A stretch of DNA of 64,000 nucleotides from VRUE01 sp963737575 (GTDB taxonomy: Bacteria; Actinomycetota; Thermoleophilia; Solirubrobacterales; 70-9): contig CAVTTJ010000011.1 in the NCBI GenBank assembly GCA_963737575.1, forward strand, positions 150,897-214,896, given 5' to 3'. Under the pieces are notes generated by a model. The model had not been told where the DNA came from. It worked only from the letters and a program-made list of their open reading frames with translations, and searched no databases. Each line of letters opens with the position of its first letter. The stretch's first letter is position 1. The translations under genes were made by a program, and so were the position numbers. Of the stretch, positions 32,550 to 41,318 are shown one piece after another.

Positions 32550-33424
32550 CCTCCGCGGCGCCGCCCAGATCCATCGAGGGGCCGGGCGAGTGGGGCGGGG
32601 CGGAGGCCGACGGGGCGGGGCCGTTCACCACCCGCATCAGGTGGCGGCTGCCGCAGGGAGGCAGCGCGGTCTGGACCTCGCGCGCGGCGCGCAGGCGCGG
32701 TTGGGTCGACCTCGTATCCGATGCGGGCGAGGTGACACACGTCGCGGCGCCTCCCGACCTCGCACGGCGGCTGCGGCGCGTCAACTGGGTCGCTGCCACC
32801 GCGTTCCTGATCGGCGGCTCGCTGTTCGCGCTCGGGGCGGCCCTCGCCGAGTCCGGGGTCGGCGCGGGGACGACCTGCTGGGTCTACCTGATCGGCGGCG
32901 TGTTCTTCTCGACCGGCGCCTACGCCGCGCTGCTTCAGGTCGTCAACGCGCCGCGCGAGGTCGGCCCGGGAGGGGCCCTCGCGGCCGGTCGTTGGCGTTG
33001 GTGGGCGCGCGAACCGGACAGGCTCGAGTGGCTGAGCGCCGCGGCCCTCTTCCTCGGCACCTTGGTCTTCGGAATCCTGCTGGTCGACTCGTTCATCGAG
33101 GGACTGGGCGGCAGGGCCGAGAACCACCTCGTCTGGTCCCCAGACATGGTCGGGTGCGCGCTGTTCCTGATCTCCGGCCAGATGGCCATCGCCGAGGTTT
33201 GCCACCGGCGCTGGTGCTGGCGCGGCCGCGACCTCGGGTGGTGGATCGTGATCGTCAACCAGCTCGGCTCGGTCCTCTTCATGGCGTCGGCGGTGGCGTC
33301 GTTCGCCCGGCCGGTCGGCGGCGAGGTCCTGAGCGAGTCGGTCGCCAACTGGGGCACCCTGACCGGCGCGCTCTGCTTCGCGATCGCCGGCGGGTTGCAG
33401 GAGCTCGAGCGGCCCGCCGCTTGA
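32546..33424 (+). CDS. Polytopic membrane protein of unknown function
   Basis: About 292 aa with six hydrophobic helices after residue 75. The N-terminal soluble segment (TTRIRWRLPQGGSAVWTSRA) looks genuine, yet the frame has no ATG, GTG or TTG before it. The first options are CTG 32546, overlapping the stop of the 57-aa gene as CTGA, or GTG 32732, which would lose that segment. I prefer 32546 with low certainty on the start. Cysteines and histidines cluster near residue 230 (CHRRWCW). I recall similar uncharacterised actinobacterial proteins but no name. Confidence 0.6.
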   Translation: MTSAAPPRSIEGPGEWGGAEADGAGPFTTRIRWRLPQGGSAVWTSRAARRRGWVDLVSDAGEVTHVAAPPDLARRLRRVNWVAATAFLIGGSLFALGAALAESGVGAGTTCWVYLIGGVFFSTGAYAALLQVVNAPREVGPGGALAAGRWRWWAREPDRLEWLSAAALFLGTLVFGILLVDSFIEGLGGRAENHLVWSPDMVGCALFLISGQMAIAEVCHRRWCWRGRDLGWWIVIVNQLGSVLFMASAVASFARPVGGEVLSESVANWGTLTGALCFAIAGGLQELERPAA

Positions 33425-33476
33425 GCGGAACCGCGTCGGGTAGTAGAACGGAAGCCCGCGATAGGAAGGAAGACCG

Positions 33477-34316
33477 ATGGTCGAAGTCACCTCAATCCCG
33501 CAGATCGAGCTCCACGACGGCGTCGAGATCCCCCAGCTCGGGTTCGGCGTCTTCCAGGTGCCGCCCGAGGGCACGAGGGCCGTCGTCGAGGACGCGCTCG
33601 AGGCCGGATACCGGCATATCGACACGGCCGGGGCCTATCGCAACGAGAAGGGAGTGGGCGAGGCGATCGCCGCCTCGGGCATCGACCGCGATGACCTGTT
33701 CATCACGACCAAGCTCTGGAACTCCCAGCAGGGCTACGACGAGGCGCTCTCCGGCTTCGAGTCGAGCCTCGGCCGGCTCGGGCTCGAGCAGGTCGACCTC
33801 TACCTGATCCACTGGCCGATGCCGACCGAGGACCTCTTCGTCGACACCTGGCGGGCGTTCGAACGGATCCACGAGCAGGGGGGTGCCCGCACGATCGGCG
33901 TCTCCAACTTCAGGGTCGAGGACCTCGAGCGGCTCGAGCAGGAGACCGCGACCCGGCCCACCGTGAACCAGATCGAGCTCCACCCGTGGCTGCAGCAGGC
34001 GGAGCTGCGTCAGTGGCAGGCCGAACACGACATCGCGACCGAGGCGTGGAGCCCGCTGGCGAAGTCGCGGCACCTCGACGACGAGACGATCGTCTCGATC
34101 GCATCCGCCCACGGCAAGTCGTCGGCGCAGGCGATCCTCCGCTGGCACATCCAGCTCGGCAACATCGTCTTCCCGAAGTCGGTGACGCCGGCGCGGATCC
34201 GGGAGAACATCGACATCTTCGACTTCGAGCTCAGCGCCGAGGAGATGGCGCGGATCGAGAGCCTCGAGTCCGGCGAGCGGACGGGGCCGGACCCGGCCGA
34301 GTTCGTCGCCCCCTAG
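33477..34316 (+). CDS. Aldo/keto reductase
   Basis: A 279-aa TIM-barrel NADPH-dependent reductase with the complete catalytic tetrad Asp49, Tyr54, Lys79 and His112 (HIDTAGAY, FITTKLWN, LIHWP). It fits the AKR5 group (2,5-diketo-gluconate reductase-like), which reduces a wide range of carbonyls. AGGAAGGA just upstream of ATG 33477 is a good ribosome site, in contrast to most genes here. Its TAG shares a CTAG with the convergent LtrA gene. Confidence 0.93.
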   Translation: MVEVTSIPQIELHDGVEIPQLGFGVFQVPPEGTRAVVEDALEAGYRHIDTAGAYRNEKGVGEAIAASGIDRDDLFITTKLWNSQQGYDEALSGFESSLGRLGLEQVDLYLIHWPMPTEDLFVDTWRAFERIHEQGGARTIGVSNFRVEDLERLEQETATRPTVNQIELHPWLQQAELRQWQAEHDIATEAWSPLAKSRHLDDETIVSIASAHGKSSAQAILRWHIQLGNIVFPKSVTPARIRENIDIFDFELSAEEMARIESLESGERTGPDPAEFVAP

Positions 34317-35500
34317 GGCTGGGCGGCGGCCCCGGGGTGCCGCAGCTGCGTCCGCCCCTCGCCGTAGCTGCGGGTCTCGATCACGATCAGGGCCCAGATC
34401 AGAACGTTGGCGATCGCGAGCGCGGCAATGGCGGGAATATCCGTCGCCACCGGAACCAGGATCAGGAGCGCGATCGCGACCACGAGGCGGCGCCGGTTGA
34501 GGGTGTGCACGTGGCGCCAGCGGAAGGCCACCAGCCCGAGCAGATAGATCGCGAGGCCGCCGAGCAGGGCGAAGGCGGGGACCGCGTCGAGATGGCCGTC
34601 GAAGTGGCCGATCGTCTTCTTCAGGCCGAGGGCGACGAGGACGATCCCGGCGACCATCGGCAGGTGCAGGTAGGAGTAGGAGTCGCGGGCCATCGTGTTC
34701 TGCACCTCTCCGGGCTCGGCCGCCGCGAGCCGTTTCCCCGAGACCAGGGCGACGACGTCGAAGTAGACCCACCACATCGCCGCCGTCAGCGCCACCCCGA
34801 GCACCGCCGCCGCGCCGATCCCGAAGCTCAGCTCACCCGAGGCGCCGACCCCGATCGCGACGATCGACTCGCCGAGGGCGATGATCACGATCAGCCCGTG
34901 GCGCTCGGCGAAGTGCCGCGGGTGCAGGCGCCAACCGGCCGGGGGGATCAGATAGGGCCCGGCGAGGTCGAGGAACAGGGCAAGAGCCCAGATCGCCCCC
35001 TGGGCGGTGCCGTCGAAGAGCGAGGCGAAGGCCAGCAGGCCGACCGCGATCGCGGTGCTCACCGCGAGGCCGAGGACCGAGTGGCGCAGCGCGTCGTCGT
35101 CGGGGCTGGCGAGGATGAAGAGGCCGATCTGGGCAACGCGAACGAGGCCGTAGGCGAGGGCGAAGACGAGGGCGAGCTTGCCGAATGCCTGCGGCACGCA
35201 GAGCGAGACGATCAGCAGCGCCGCCATCGCGCCGAAGATGACGAGGCGGACCGCCCCCTCCTCGGGGTCGATGACGCTGGTCAGCCAGGCGTACCCGACC
35301 CAGGCCCACCACAGCATCCCGAGGACGAGGAGGCCCTGGGCCAACCCCGACCATGACGGGTCATGCGACATCAACGCCGTGCACTGGGTGATCGCGAGGA
35401 CGAAGACGAGGTCGAAGAAGAGCTCGAGCGGCGTCACCTGCTCCTCTTCACCTTCCCGCAGCCGGAGCCTCGGCTGGGAGCTGTGGTCGGCGGACGCCAT
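34313..35500 (-). CDS. Low temperature requirement protein A (LtrA) family membrane protein
   Basis: A 395-aa membrane protein with about 12 helices and the family hallmarks VTPLELFFDLVFVLAITQ (residues 22-39) and FAERHGLIVIIALGES. LtrA was found as a gene needed for growth in the cold in Listeria; its biochemical role is unknown. TAGGTT is 9 nt before ATG 35500. The gene is divergent from the MBL-fold gene with only 38 bp between starts. Confidence 0.9.
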   Translation of the reverse strand: MASADHSSQPRLRLREGEEEQVTPLELFFDLVFVLAITQCTALMSHDPSWSGLAQGLLVLGMLWWAWVGYAWLTSVIDPEEGAVRLVIFGAMAALLIVSLCVPQAFGKLALVFALAYGLVRVAQIGLFILASPDDDALRHSVLGLAVSTAIAVGLLAFASLFDGTAQGAIWALALFLDLAGPYLIPPAGWRLHPRHFAERHGLIVIIALGESIVAIGVGASGELSFGIGAAAVLGVALTAAMWWVYFDVVALVSGKRLAAAEPGEVQNTMARDSYSYLHLPMVAGIVLVALGLKKTIGHFDGHLDAVPAFALLGGLAIYLLGLVAFRWRHVHTLNRRRLVVAIALLILVPVATDIPAIAALAIANVLIWALIVIETRSYGEGRTQLRHPGAAAQP

Positions 35501-35538
35501 CAGCGCCTCAACCTATCCGAGCCTGCGAGGATCTTTCG

Positions 35539-36537
35539 ATGAGCGGGAAGCGGCCGGAGGCGCCGCGGACGGAGAGGATGCTGCCCGGGGTCTGGCGGCT
35601 GCGGCTGCCGCTCCCGTGGCCCGGCGTTCCGCACGGGAACGTCTGGGCGGTAGCCGCCGATGGCGGCGTCGTTCTGTTCGACACCGGGATGGGCGGCCGG
35701 GGCCGGCTGCGCGCGTTCGACCTCGCCCTCGCCCAGGCCGGTTTCGGGCTCGACGACGTGAAGCTCCTCGTCTGCACCCACTCCCACACCGACCACTACG
35801 GGCTCGCTGCGCCGATCGTCGAGGAAGCCGGGTGCGAGCTCTGGATGCACCCGCGCTGGGGCCACATCCGGCTGCTCGCCGACGACCCCGCGGCGGCGCT
35901 CGAGCACCGGGTCGAGGTAGCCCGCCAGAGCGGCGTCCCGCCGGCGGCGCTCGAGCGCTACCGCGAGTCGCGAAGGGACGACGGCGAGACCGGCGTCGAA
36001 GCGATCGTCGAGCCCGACCGCGAGCTGCTGCCCGGGGTCGAGGTCGAGACCGACCTTGGCGCCTGGCAGGTGCACGAGACCCCCGGCCACGCGCCGTCCC
36101 ACGTCGTCCTGCACCAGCCCGAGCGCAAGCTGATGATCAGCGGCGATCACCTGCTGGGCCGCACGGTGCTGTTCTTCGACCACGGCCACAGCCCCGACCC
36201 GGTCGGCGAATTCCTCTCCAGCCTCGATGAGGTCGAGCCGCTCGACGTCGACCTCTGCCTTCCCGGGCACGGCCGCCCGTTCCGCGAACCGGAGACGAAG
36301 ATCGCCGAGGCCCGATCGCAGGTCGACACCCTGCTGGGCAAGGCTCGGGCCTCGCTCGCCGAGGGGGAGCGGCAGCCGTTCGAGATAGTCGCCGAGCTCG
36401 TCGGGCCCGACAACGTCAACTCGCCGGCCAGCGCCTGGGCCCTGCAGATCGTCCTCTCCTGCCTCGACCACATGCGGATCCTCGGTGAGGCGGAGCCGGT
36501 GGAGGGGACCGATCCCCAGCGCTGGAAGCTCATCTGA
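35539..36537 (+). CDS. MBL-fold metallohydrolase
   Basis: A 332-aa protein with the metal motif HSHTDH (His81, His83, Asp85, His86), then a later His in GHAPSHV, Asp/His in SGDHLLG and the terminal LPGHGRP. This is the glyoxalase II-like branch. A long alpha-helical C-terminal region after residue 250 resembles winged domains of MBL hydrolases. It is first in a run with SRPBCC, GNAT and PQQ-like genes on the same strand. Substrate not evident; thioester hydrolysis is likely. Confidence 0.88.
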   Translation: MSGKRPEAPRTERMLPGVWRLRLPLPWPGVPHGNVWAVAADGGVVLFDTGMGGRGRLRAFDLALAQAGFGLDDVKLLVCTHSHTDHYGLAAPIVEEAGCELWMHPRWGHIRLLADDPAAALEHRVEVARQSGVPPAALERYRESRRDDGETGVEAIVEPDRELLPGVEVETDLGAWQVHETPGHAPSHVVLHQPERKLMISGDHLLGRTVLFFDHGHSPDPVGEFLSSLDEVEPLDVDLCLPGHGRPFREPETKIAEARSQVDTLLGKARASLAEGERQPFEIVAELVGPDNVNSPASAWALQIVLSCLDHMRILGEAEPVEGTDPQRWKLI

Positions 36538-36558
36538 GGCATATAGCCTTCGCCGCCA

Positions 36559-37002
36559 ATGGCCAGCTTCACATTCATACGTGAGATCAAGGCTCCGCCC
36601 GAGGTGGTCTTCGAGTTGCTGACCGATCACCGCGGCTATGCCGACCTGACGCCGCTCCGCCGCGTCGACCTCGAGCGCGAGGGGGAGCCGGCGCCGAACG
36701 GGGCCGGCGCGATCAGGGTCCTGCACGCGATCGGGCCGCCGCTGCGCGAGGAAGTGCTCACCTACGTCCCGCCGAACCGCTTCTCCTACAAGGTCCTGTC
36801 GGGGCTTCCGGTTCGCGACCACGTCGGCACGGTCGAGCTGAGCGAGCACGGCGACGGCACCCAGATCGTCTATGCGATCCGGACTCACCCGACGGTTCCA
36901 CTGGTCGGCAGGGCGGTGGTCGCCGGCGTCCGACAGGGGGTCAAGCAGCTCCTGAACGGGGTCGCCGCCGAGGCCGAGCGGCGCGCCGCCGCCGCGGCCT
37001 GA
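36559..37002 (+). CDS. SRPBCC (START-like) family protein
   Basis: A 147-aa helix-grip protein with the family pattern: an N-terminal beta strand (FTFIREIKAPPEVVFELLTD), a middle ligand-cavity region and a long C-terminal helix. Members bind hydrophobic ligands or act as polyketide cyclases. TAGCCT is 9 nt upstream of the ATG, so it may be transcribed separately from the MBL gene that ends 21 nt earlier. No ligand can be inferred. Confidence 0.8.
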   Translation: MASFTFIREIKAPPEVVFELLTDHRGYADLTPLRRVDLEREGEPAPNGAGAIRVLHAIGPPLREEVLTYVPPNRFSYKVLSGLPVRDHVGTVELSEHGDGTQIVYAIRTHPTVPLVGRAVVAGVRQGVKQLLNGVAAEAERRAAAAA

Positions 37003-37010
37003 GCGCCCGG

Positions 37011-37778
37011 ATGGGGGCGGGCCTCGACCAGGCGGAGCTGCGGCGGCGGGCGATCGAGGGAGTGCGGGAGGAGGTCGCGGCCTTCGGCGCCGGCGCTCCC
37101 GGCTCACGACTCCTCCGCCGCGATGGCCTGCTGGCGGCGATCACGCCGGCGGCGCCGGAGCGCTCGCTGTTCAACTCGGTCTTCTTCAGCGATGCCGGCG
37201 CTCTCGCCGCCGAGCTCGATGGGCTTGCCGACGCCTATGAGTCCGCCGCGGTACGGGCGTGGACGGTCTGGGTGCCGGATTCCGAGCGGGCGAGCGCGGA
37301 GCTGCTCGCCTCGCGCGGCCATGTCCTCGACGCCGCGCCGCGGGCGATGGCAATGGAGCTGGCCGACCTCGGCGCCGGCCCGGAGCCTCCGGCCGGGATC
37401 GAACGAGGGCCGGGCGACGCCGCGAGCGGGGCGCTGCTCAACGACCTCGCCTACGGCTACGGGCCCGACGGGTTCCGCGCGGGGCTGTCCGCCGAAACCT
37501 CGATCCGCTGGCACCTCGCCCAAGAGGGCGAGGTGCCGGTGTCCTGCCTCGGCGAGATCCGGGTCGGCGACGACTGCCTGATCACGGGGGTCGCGACGCC
37601 GCCCGAGCAGCGGCGGCGGGGGATCGCGGGATGGCTCGTCCGGAAGGTCCTCGAAGAAGCCCGGGCCGATGGGATGAGGACCGGCTCGCTGCAGGCGTCG
37701 CGGGCGGGGGCGCCGCTATACGAGCGGATGGGCTTCGCCGACCTCGGCTTCCTCGAGATGTGGGAGCTGCGCCGATGA
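37011..37778 (+). CDS. GNAT-family N-acetyltransferase
   Basis: 255 aa. The acetyl-CoA binding motif is in the C-terminal half (ATPPEQRRRGIAGWL, residues about 197-211), followed by APLYERMGF. The first 120 residues form a second, degenerate GNAT-like half. It begins 8 nt after the SRPBCC gene and overlaps the next gene by ATGA. The acceptor substrate is unknown. Confidence 0.82.
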   Translation: MGAGLDQAELRRRAIEGVREEVAAFGAGAPGSRLLRRDGLLAAITPAAPERSLFNSVFFSDAGALAAELDGLADAYESAAVRAWTVWVPDSERASAELLASRGHVLDAAPRAMAMELADLGAGPEPPAGIERGPGDAASGALLNDLAYGYGPDGFRAGLSAETSIRWHLAQEGEVPVSCLGEIRVGDDCLITGVATPPEQRRRGIAGWLVRKVLEEARADGMRTGSLQASRAGAPLYERMGFADLGFLEMWELRR

Positions 37779-39176
37779 GGAAGGCGGCGAAGCGGGCGCG
37801 GGACTGGGTCCACAGGACCTGGAAGCAGCACCGGCCGGCGTCGATCGCCGCGATCCTCGCCGCCGTCGTCTCTCCTCGCGGGCGGCGCGCTGCTCGCCTA
37901 CGAGCTCCTGAAGCGCCCGCCCGACATCCACAACGCCAGCGTCCCCTTCCAGCCCCAGAAACCGCAGAAGCCGAAGGCGAAAACCGTGAACTGGCCGTTC
38001 TTCGGCCTCAACCGGGCCCGGACCCGGTACCTGCCGGCCAGGGGGATCAAGCCGCCGTTCCGCAAACTGTGGCGCTACACGGGCCGGCCGCTGCTCGAGT
38101 TCCCGCCGATCTACGTCGCCGGCCGCCTCTACTTCGTCGACAACAGCGGCTGGGCTCGCGCCCTCGACGCCGACACCGGCAAACTGATCTGGAAGCGGCG
38201 AATCGGCCACCTCAACGCCTCCTCGCCGGCCTACGCCCGTCACCGGCTCTACATCGTCAACCTCGACCCCGGGCACATCATCAAGCTCAACGCGAGCAAC
38301 GGGAAGATCGTCTGGAAAAGGTCGCTGCCGGGTAGGGCCGAGTCCTCGCCGGTCGTCGTCGGCCGCACGGTCTACTTCGGCTGCGAAAACGGCGAACTGT
38401 TCGCGCTCGCCACGGCAAACGGGAACGTCCGTTGGTCGACTCCGCTCGGCGGCGCGATCAAGTCGGCGCCCGCCTACAGCCGCGGGACGCTCTTCGTCGG
38501 CGACTACGGCGGCTACATGAACGCCGTCAACGCGAAGACCGGCGTGCTCGAGTGGCAGAGCGGCTCGCTGGGGCCGGGGTTCGGCGCCACCGGCGCCTTC
38601 TACTCGACCCCTGCCGTCGCCTTCGGCCGCGTCTACGCCGGCAACAACGACGCCCGCGTCTACAGCTTCGACCGCCACGACGGCACCGTCGCCTGGAGCT
38701 ACTCGACCGGCGGCTACGCCTACTCGGGCCCCGCGGTGGCGACCACGAAGCACAGCCCGCCGACCGTCTACATCGGCTCCTTCGACGGCAACGTCTACGC
38801 GCTCGACGCAAGGGACGGCTCGCTGCGGTGGAGCCGGTCCGCCGGCGGCCAGGTGGTCGGCTCGCTCTCGGCCGTCGGCGAAATCGTCTACGCCGCCGAG
38901 TTCTCCGGCGAGACCACCAGCGGCTACATGATGCGGACCGGCCGCAGGGTCTTCACCTACCCTCGCGGCACCTACACCCCGGTCATCTCCGACGGCCGCC
39001 GCCTCTACCTGACCGGGTACTCGAGCATCACGGCGCTTGTCCCCTACAAGTACAGGGCGGCCGTCGCCTCACGCATCGTCGCGCCGAAGGTGAAGAAGCG
39101 GCCGCCGAAAGCAAAGAAGAAGCAGCAGAAGAAGAAGGTGGCCGTGAAGCACCACCACGGGAAGAAGAGCGGCTAG
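37775..39176 (+). CDS. Membrane-anchored PQQ-like beta-propeller protein (frameshifted)
   Basis: Reading starts at ATG 37775 (ATGA overlap with the GNAT gene): a basic N terminus and the first half of a membrane helix (SIAAILAAVV). At the run TCTCTCC (37871-37875) the frame breaks, and the helix continues one frame over as LLAGGALLAYELLKRPPD, then the propeller. Removing one base restores a single protein of about 466 aa. The propeller has PQQ-type repeats (ALDADTGKLIWKRR, KLNASNGKIVWKR, ALDARDGSLRWSR) and a Lys/His-rich tail. The 396-aa part from 37986 alone would lack its anchor. Probably an extracytoplasmic binding or assembly protein. Confidence 0.7.
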
Positions 39177-40295
39177 CGTTTCTTCGGCACCGTCGTCGGC
39201 AGCCCGCCGGGCGGAGGCGGCGGCGGGGTCGGGTGGCCGGCGACGAAGTGGGGGATGCGCGGGTGGTGCAGCCAGTCGTCGAGGACGGCGAGGCTCGCCG
39301 GGTAGTTCTGGATCCGGTAGGCGCTCGTCGAGCCGAAGTCCTGGTAGTAGATCGCCATCTTGCAGCGGCGGTGCCGGTCGACCCAGGTCAGGAGGCGGCC
39401 GACAAAGGTGGGGTCGTCAGAGCCGATGACGCCGAACTCGGGCAGCGCGAACGGCTTCTTGTCGAAACGCCGGTAGAGGCCGGACAGGCCCTTCCAGTCG
39501 GGGTCGTCCGAGTAGATGTCGGTGCCGACCCAGTCGACGTATTCGTCGCCTGGGTAGAAGTAGCGCGGCCGGTTCTGGGGGACGGTCGGTGACCCCGCGG
39601 GCAGGGTGCTCCAGATCACCGCGACCGGGGCCTTAGGCAGGCCGCCGACGGTGCTCCGCAGCGGCGGCAGCCCTGCCTTGCGGAGGCGGGTGTCGATCAC
39701 GCTCCGCTTGCCGCCGCCGTGGACGATCACGTAGATGCGGCGGAACGCGCGGATGTACTGGCGCGGGCTGTGGGCGGCGTCGCGCGGGTTGCCGGCGCAG
39801 TCGTAGGCGGCCCAGACGTTGAGGCACCGGTTCGGCTCGCCGAGCGGCCGGATGTAGGCGCGCATCTGCTTCGCCCAGAACAGGTTGTTGAGTGCGGATC
39901 AGGTACTCGTCGCCTTCGCCGCGGGCGATCGCCCTCGGGGTGATCAGCTCGTGGCCGTCGCGCTTGTCGGCGGTCGAGATGTGCATCACCGGCCGCGCCC
40001 GGGCGTCCTGCCAGCGTTCGATCGAGTCGGGGAAGTCCGTCCCCCAGGTGCGGAAGGTCTCGATCAGCGCCGGATGCTTGTGGGTCAGCTTGCTGAATTC
40101 GCCGAAGTTGGCGGGATCGCCGGTGTCGGAGATCCCGAAGAAGAGCTTCTTGCCCTGGGGAGCGAGGTTCCCGGCCGAGGCGGCGCCGGGCGCGGCAGCC
40201 ACGCAGACGAGCGCCGCGGCCGCGGCAGCGACGAGCGCCGCGGCTTTCGCTCGCAGCGACGCGTGGGCAGGCGCTTTCGACCTCGAGGAGGGCAC
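39173..40295 (-). CDS. Secreted glycoside hydrolase, GH26-like (frameshifted)
   Basis: Signal peptide from GTG 40295, then FFGISDTGDPANFGEFSKL and ARPVMHISTADKRDGHE in one frame. Near 39891-39894 one extra base shifts the reading; the adjacent frame continues NNLFWAKQMRAYIRPLGEPN to a normal stop at 39173, about 373 aa in total. PLGEPN is a plausible acid/base motif, and FALPEFGVI with its glutamate a plausible nucleophile, as in GH26 and related clan A mannanases. The gene ends with a Pro-rich tail and a CTAG shared with the PQQ-like gene. Either a pseudogene or a one-base sequence error. Confidence 0.6.
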
Positions 40296-40355
40296 TTCGA
40301 GGACAACACGCTACGAAACCGATCGCTTCCCCCGCGGGCGTAGCATTGCAACGAC

Positions 40356-41318
40356 GTGATCGACCCCCTCGACCGCTGGCGGGAGCATGGGGAGAAGCCC
40401 GACTTCGCCGGGCTTCTGACCTACGGCGGCTCGCGCTACACAGAGGACCCCGCCGAGCTCGAGGGCGTCGACGTCGCGATCGTCGGCGCGCCCACCGACG
40501 ACCTCGTCTCCGACCGGCCGGGCGCCCGCTTCGGCCCGCGCGCGATCCGCGCCGCGAGCTGTCCGGCGGGCCCTCACCTCGAGGCCGGCGTCGACGCCTT
40601 CGAGGTCCTGCGGGTGGTCGACTTCGGCGACGCCCCGGTGCTTCCCGCCGATCCCGCCGGCACGCACGAGGCGATCGAGCGGACGGTGAGCGACGTCCTC
40701 GACGCGGGGGCGATTCCGATCGTCCTCGGCGGCGACCACGGGATTGCCGAACCCGACATCCGCGCCTGCGCCGCCCGGCACGGCCCCGTCGGCCTCGTCC
40801 ACTTCGACACCCATACCGATACCGGCTCGGTGGTGTTCGGGGTCGAGGTCTCCCACGGGACGCCGATGCGAAGGCTGGTCGAAGCGGGCCACGTCGACCC
40901 CAGCCGCTACGTCCAGGTGGGCCTCCGCGGCTACTGGCCGGGAGAGGAGGAGTTCGGGTGGCAGCGGGCCCAGGGCATCGAGAGCATCTTCATGCACGAG
41001 ATCGGCGGGGTCGGGATCGAGGCGACGGTCGAGCGGGCGATCGAGTCGGTCGGCGGCGGGCCGGTCTTCCTCTCGGTCGACATCGACGTCCTCGACCCCG
41101 CGTTCGCCCCCGGCACCGGGACCCCGGAGCCCGGCGGGATGACCACCGCCGACCTTATGTGGGCCTGCCGCGAGCTGGGGGCCCGCCTCGAGCTGGTCGG
41201 GGCCGAGCTCGTCGAGGTGATCCCGACCGCGGTCGGCTCCGCCGACATCACTGCTCTGGCGGGGGACCGGATCGTGCGCGAGATCCTGACCGGGATCGCG
41301 CTCCGCCGCAGCCGCTAG
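40356..41318 (+). CDS. Agmatinase/arginase (ureohydrolase) family enzyme
   Basis: A 320-aa binuclear-manganese hydrolase with all ligand blocks: GGDHGI, HFDTHTDTG and SVDIDVLDPAFAPGTGTPEPGG. Such enzymes release urea from agmatine, guanidinobutyrate or arginine, feeding polyamine or nitrogen metabolism. THTD in place of the usual AHxD deserves note, but His and both Asp remain. Start GTG 40356 with TAGCAT 9 nt upstream. Its stop shares CTAG with the convergent zwf gene. Substrate not resolved; agmatinase is most likely. Confidence 0.88.
   Translation: MIDPLDRWREHGEKPDFAGLLTYGGSRYTEDPAELEGVDVAIVGAPTDDLVSDRPGARFGPRAIRAASCPAGPHLEAGVDAFEVLRVVDFGDAPVLPADPAGTHEAIERTVSDVLDAGAIPIVLGGDHGIAEPDIRACAARHGPVGLVHFDTHTDTGSVVFGVEVSHGTPMRRLVEAGHVDPSRYVQVGLRGYWPGEEEFGWQRAQGIESIFMHEIGGVGIEATVERAIESVGGGPVFLSVDIDVLDPAFAPGTGTPEPGGMTTADLMWACRELGARLELVGAELVEVIPTAVGSADITALAGDRIVREILTGIALRRSR

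Noticed and set aside
40791..40830. Altered metal motif (THTD) in the agmatinase-family enzyme as an inactive paralogue
   Set aside because: All metal-binding His and Asp positions are still present; the change is to a neighbouring residue.
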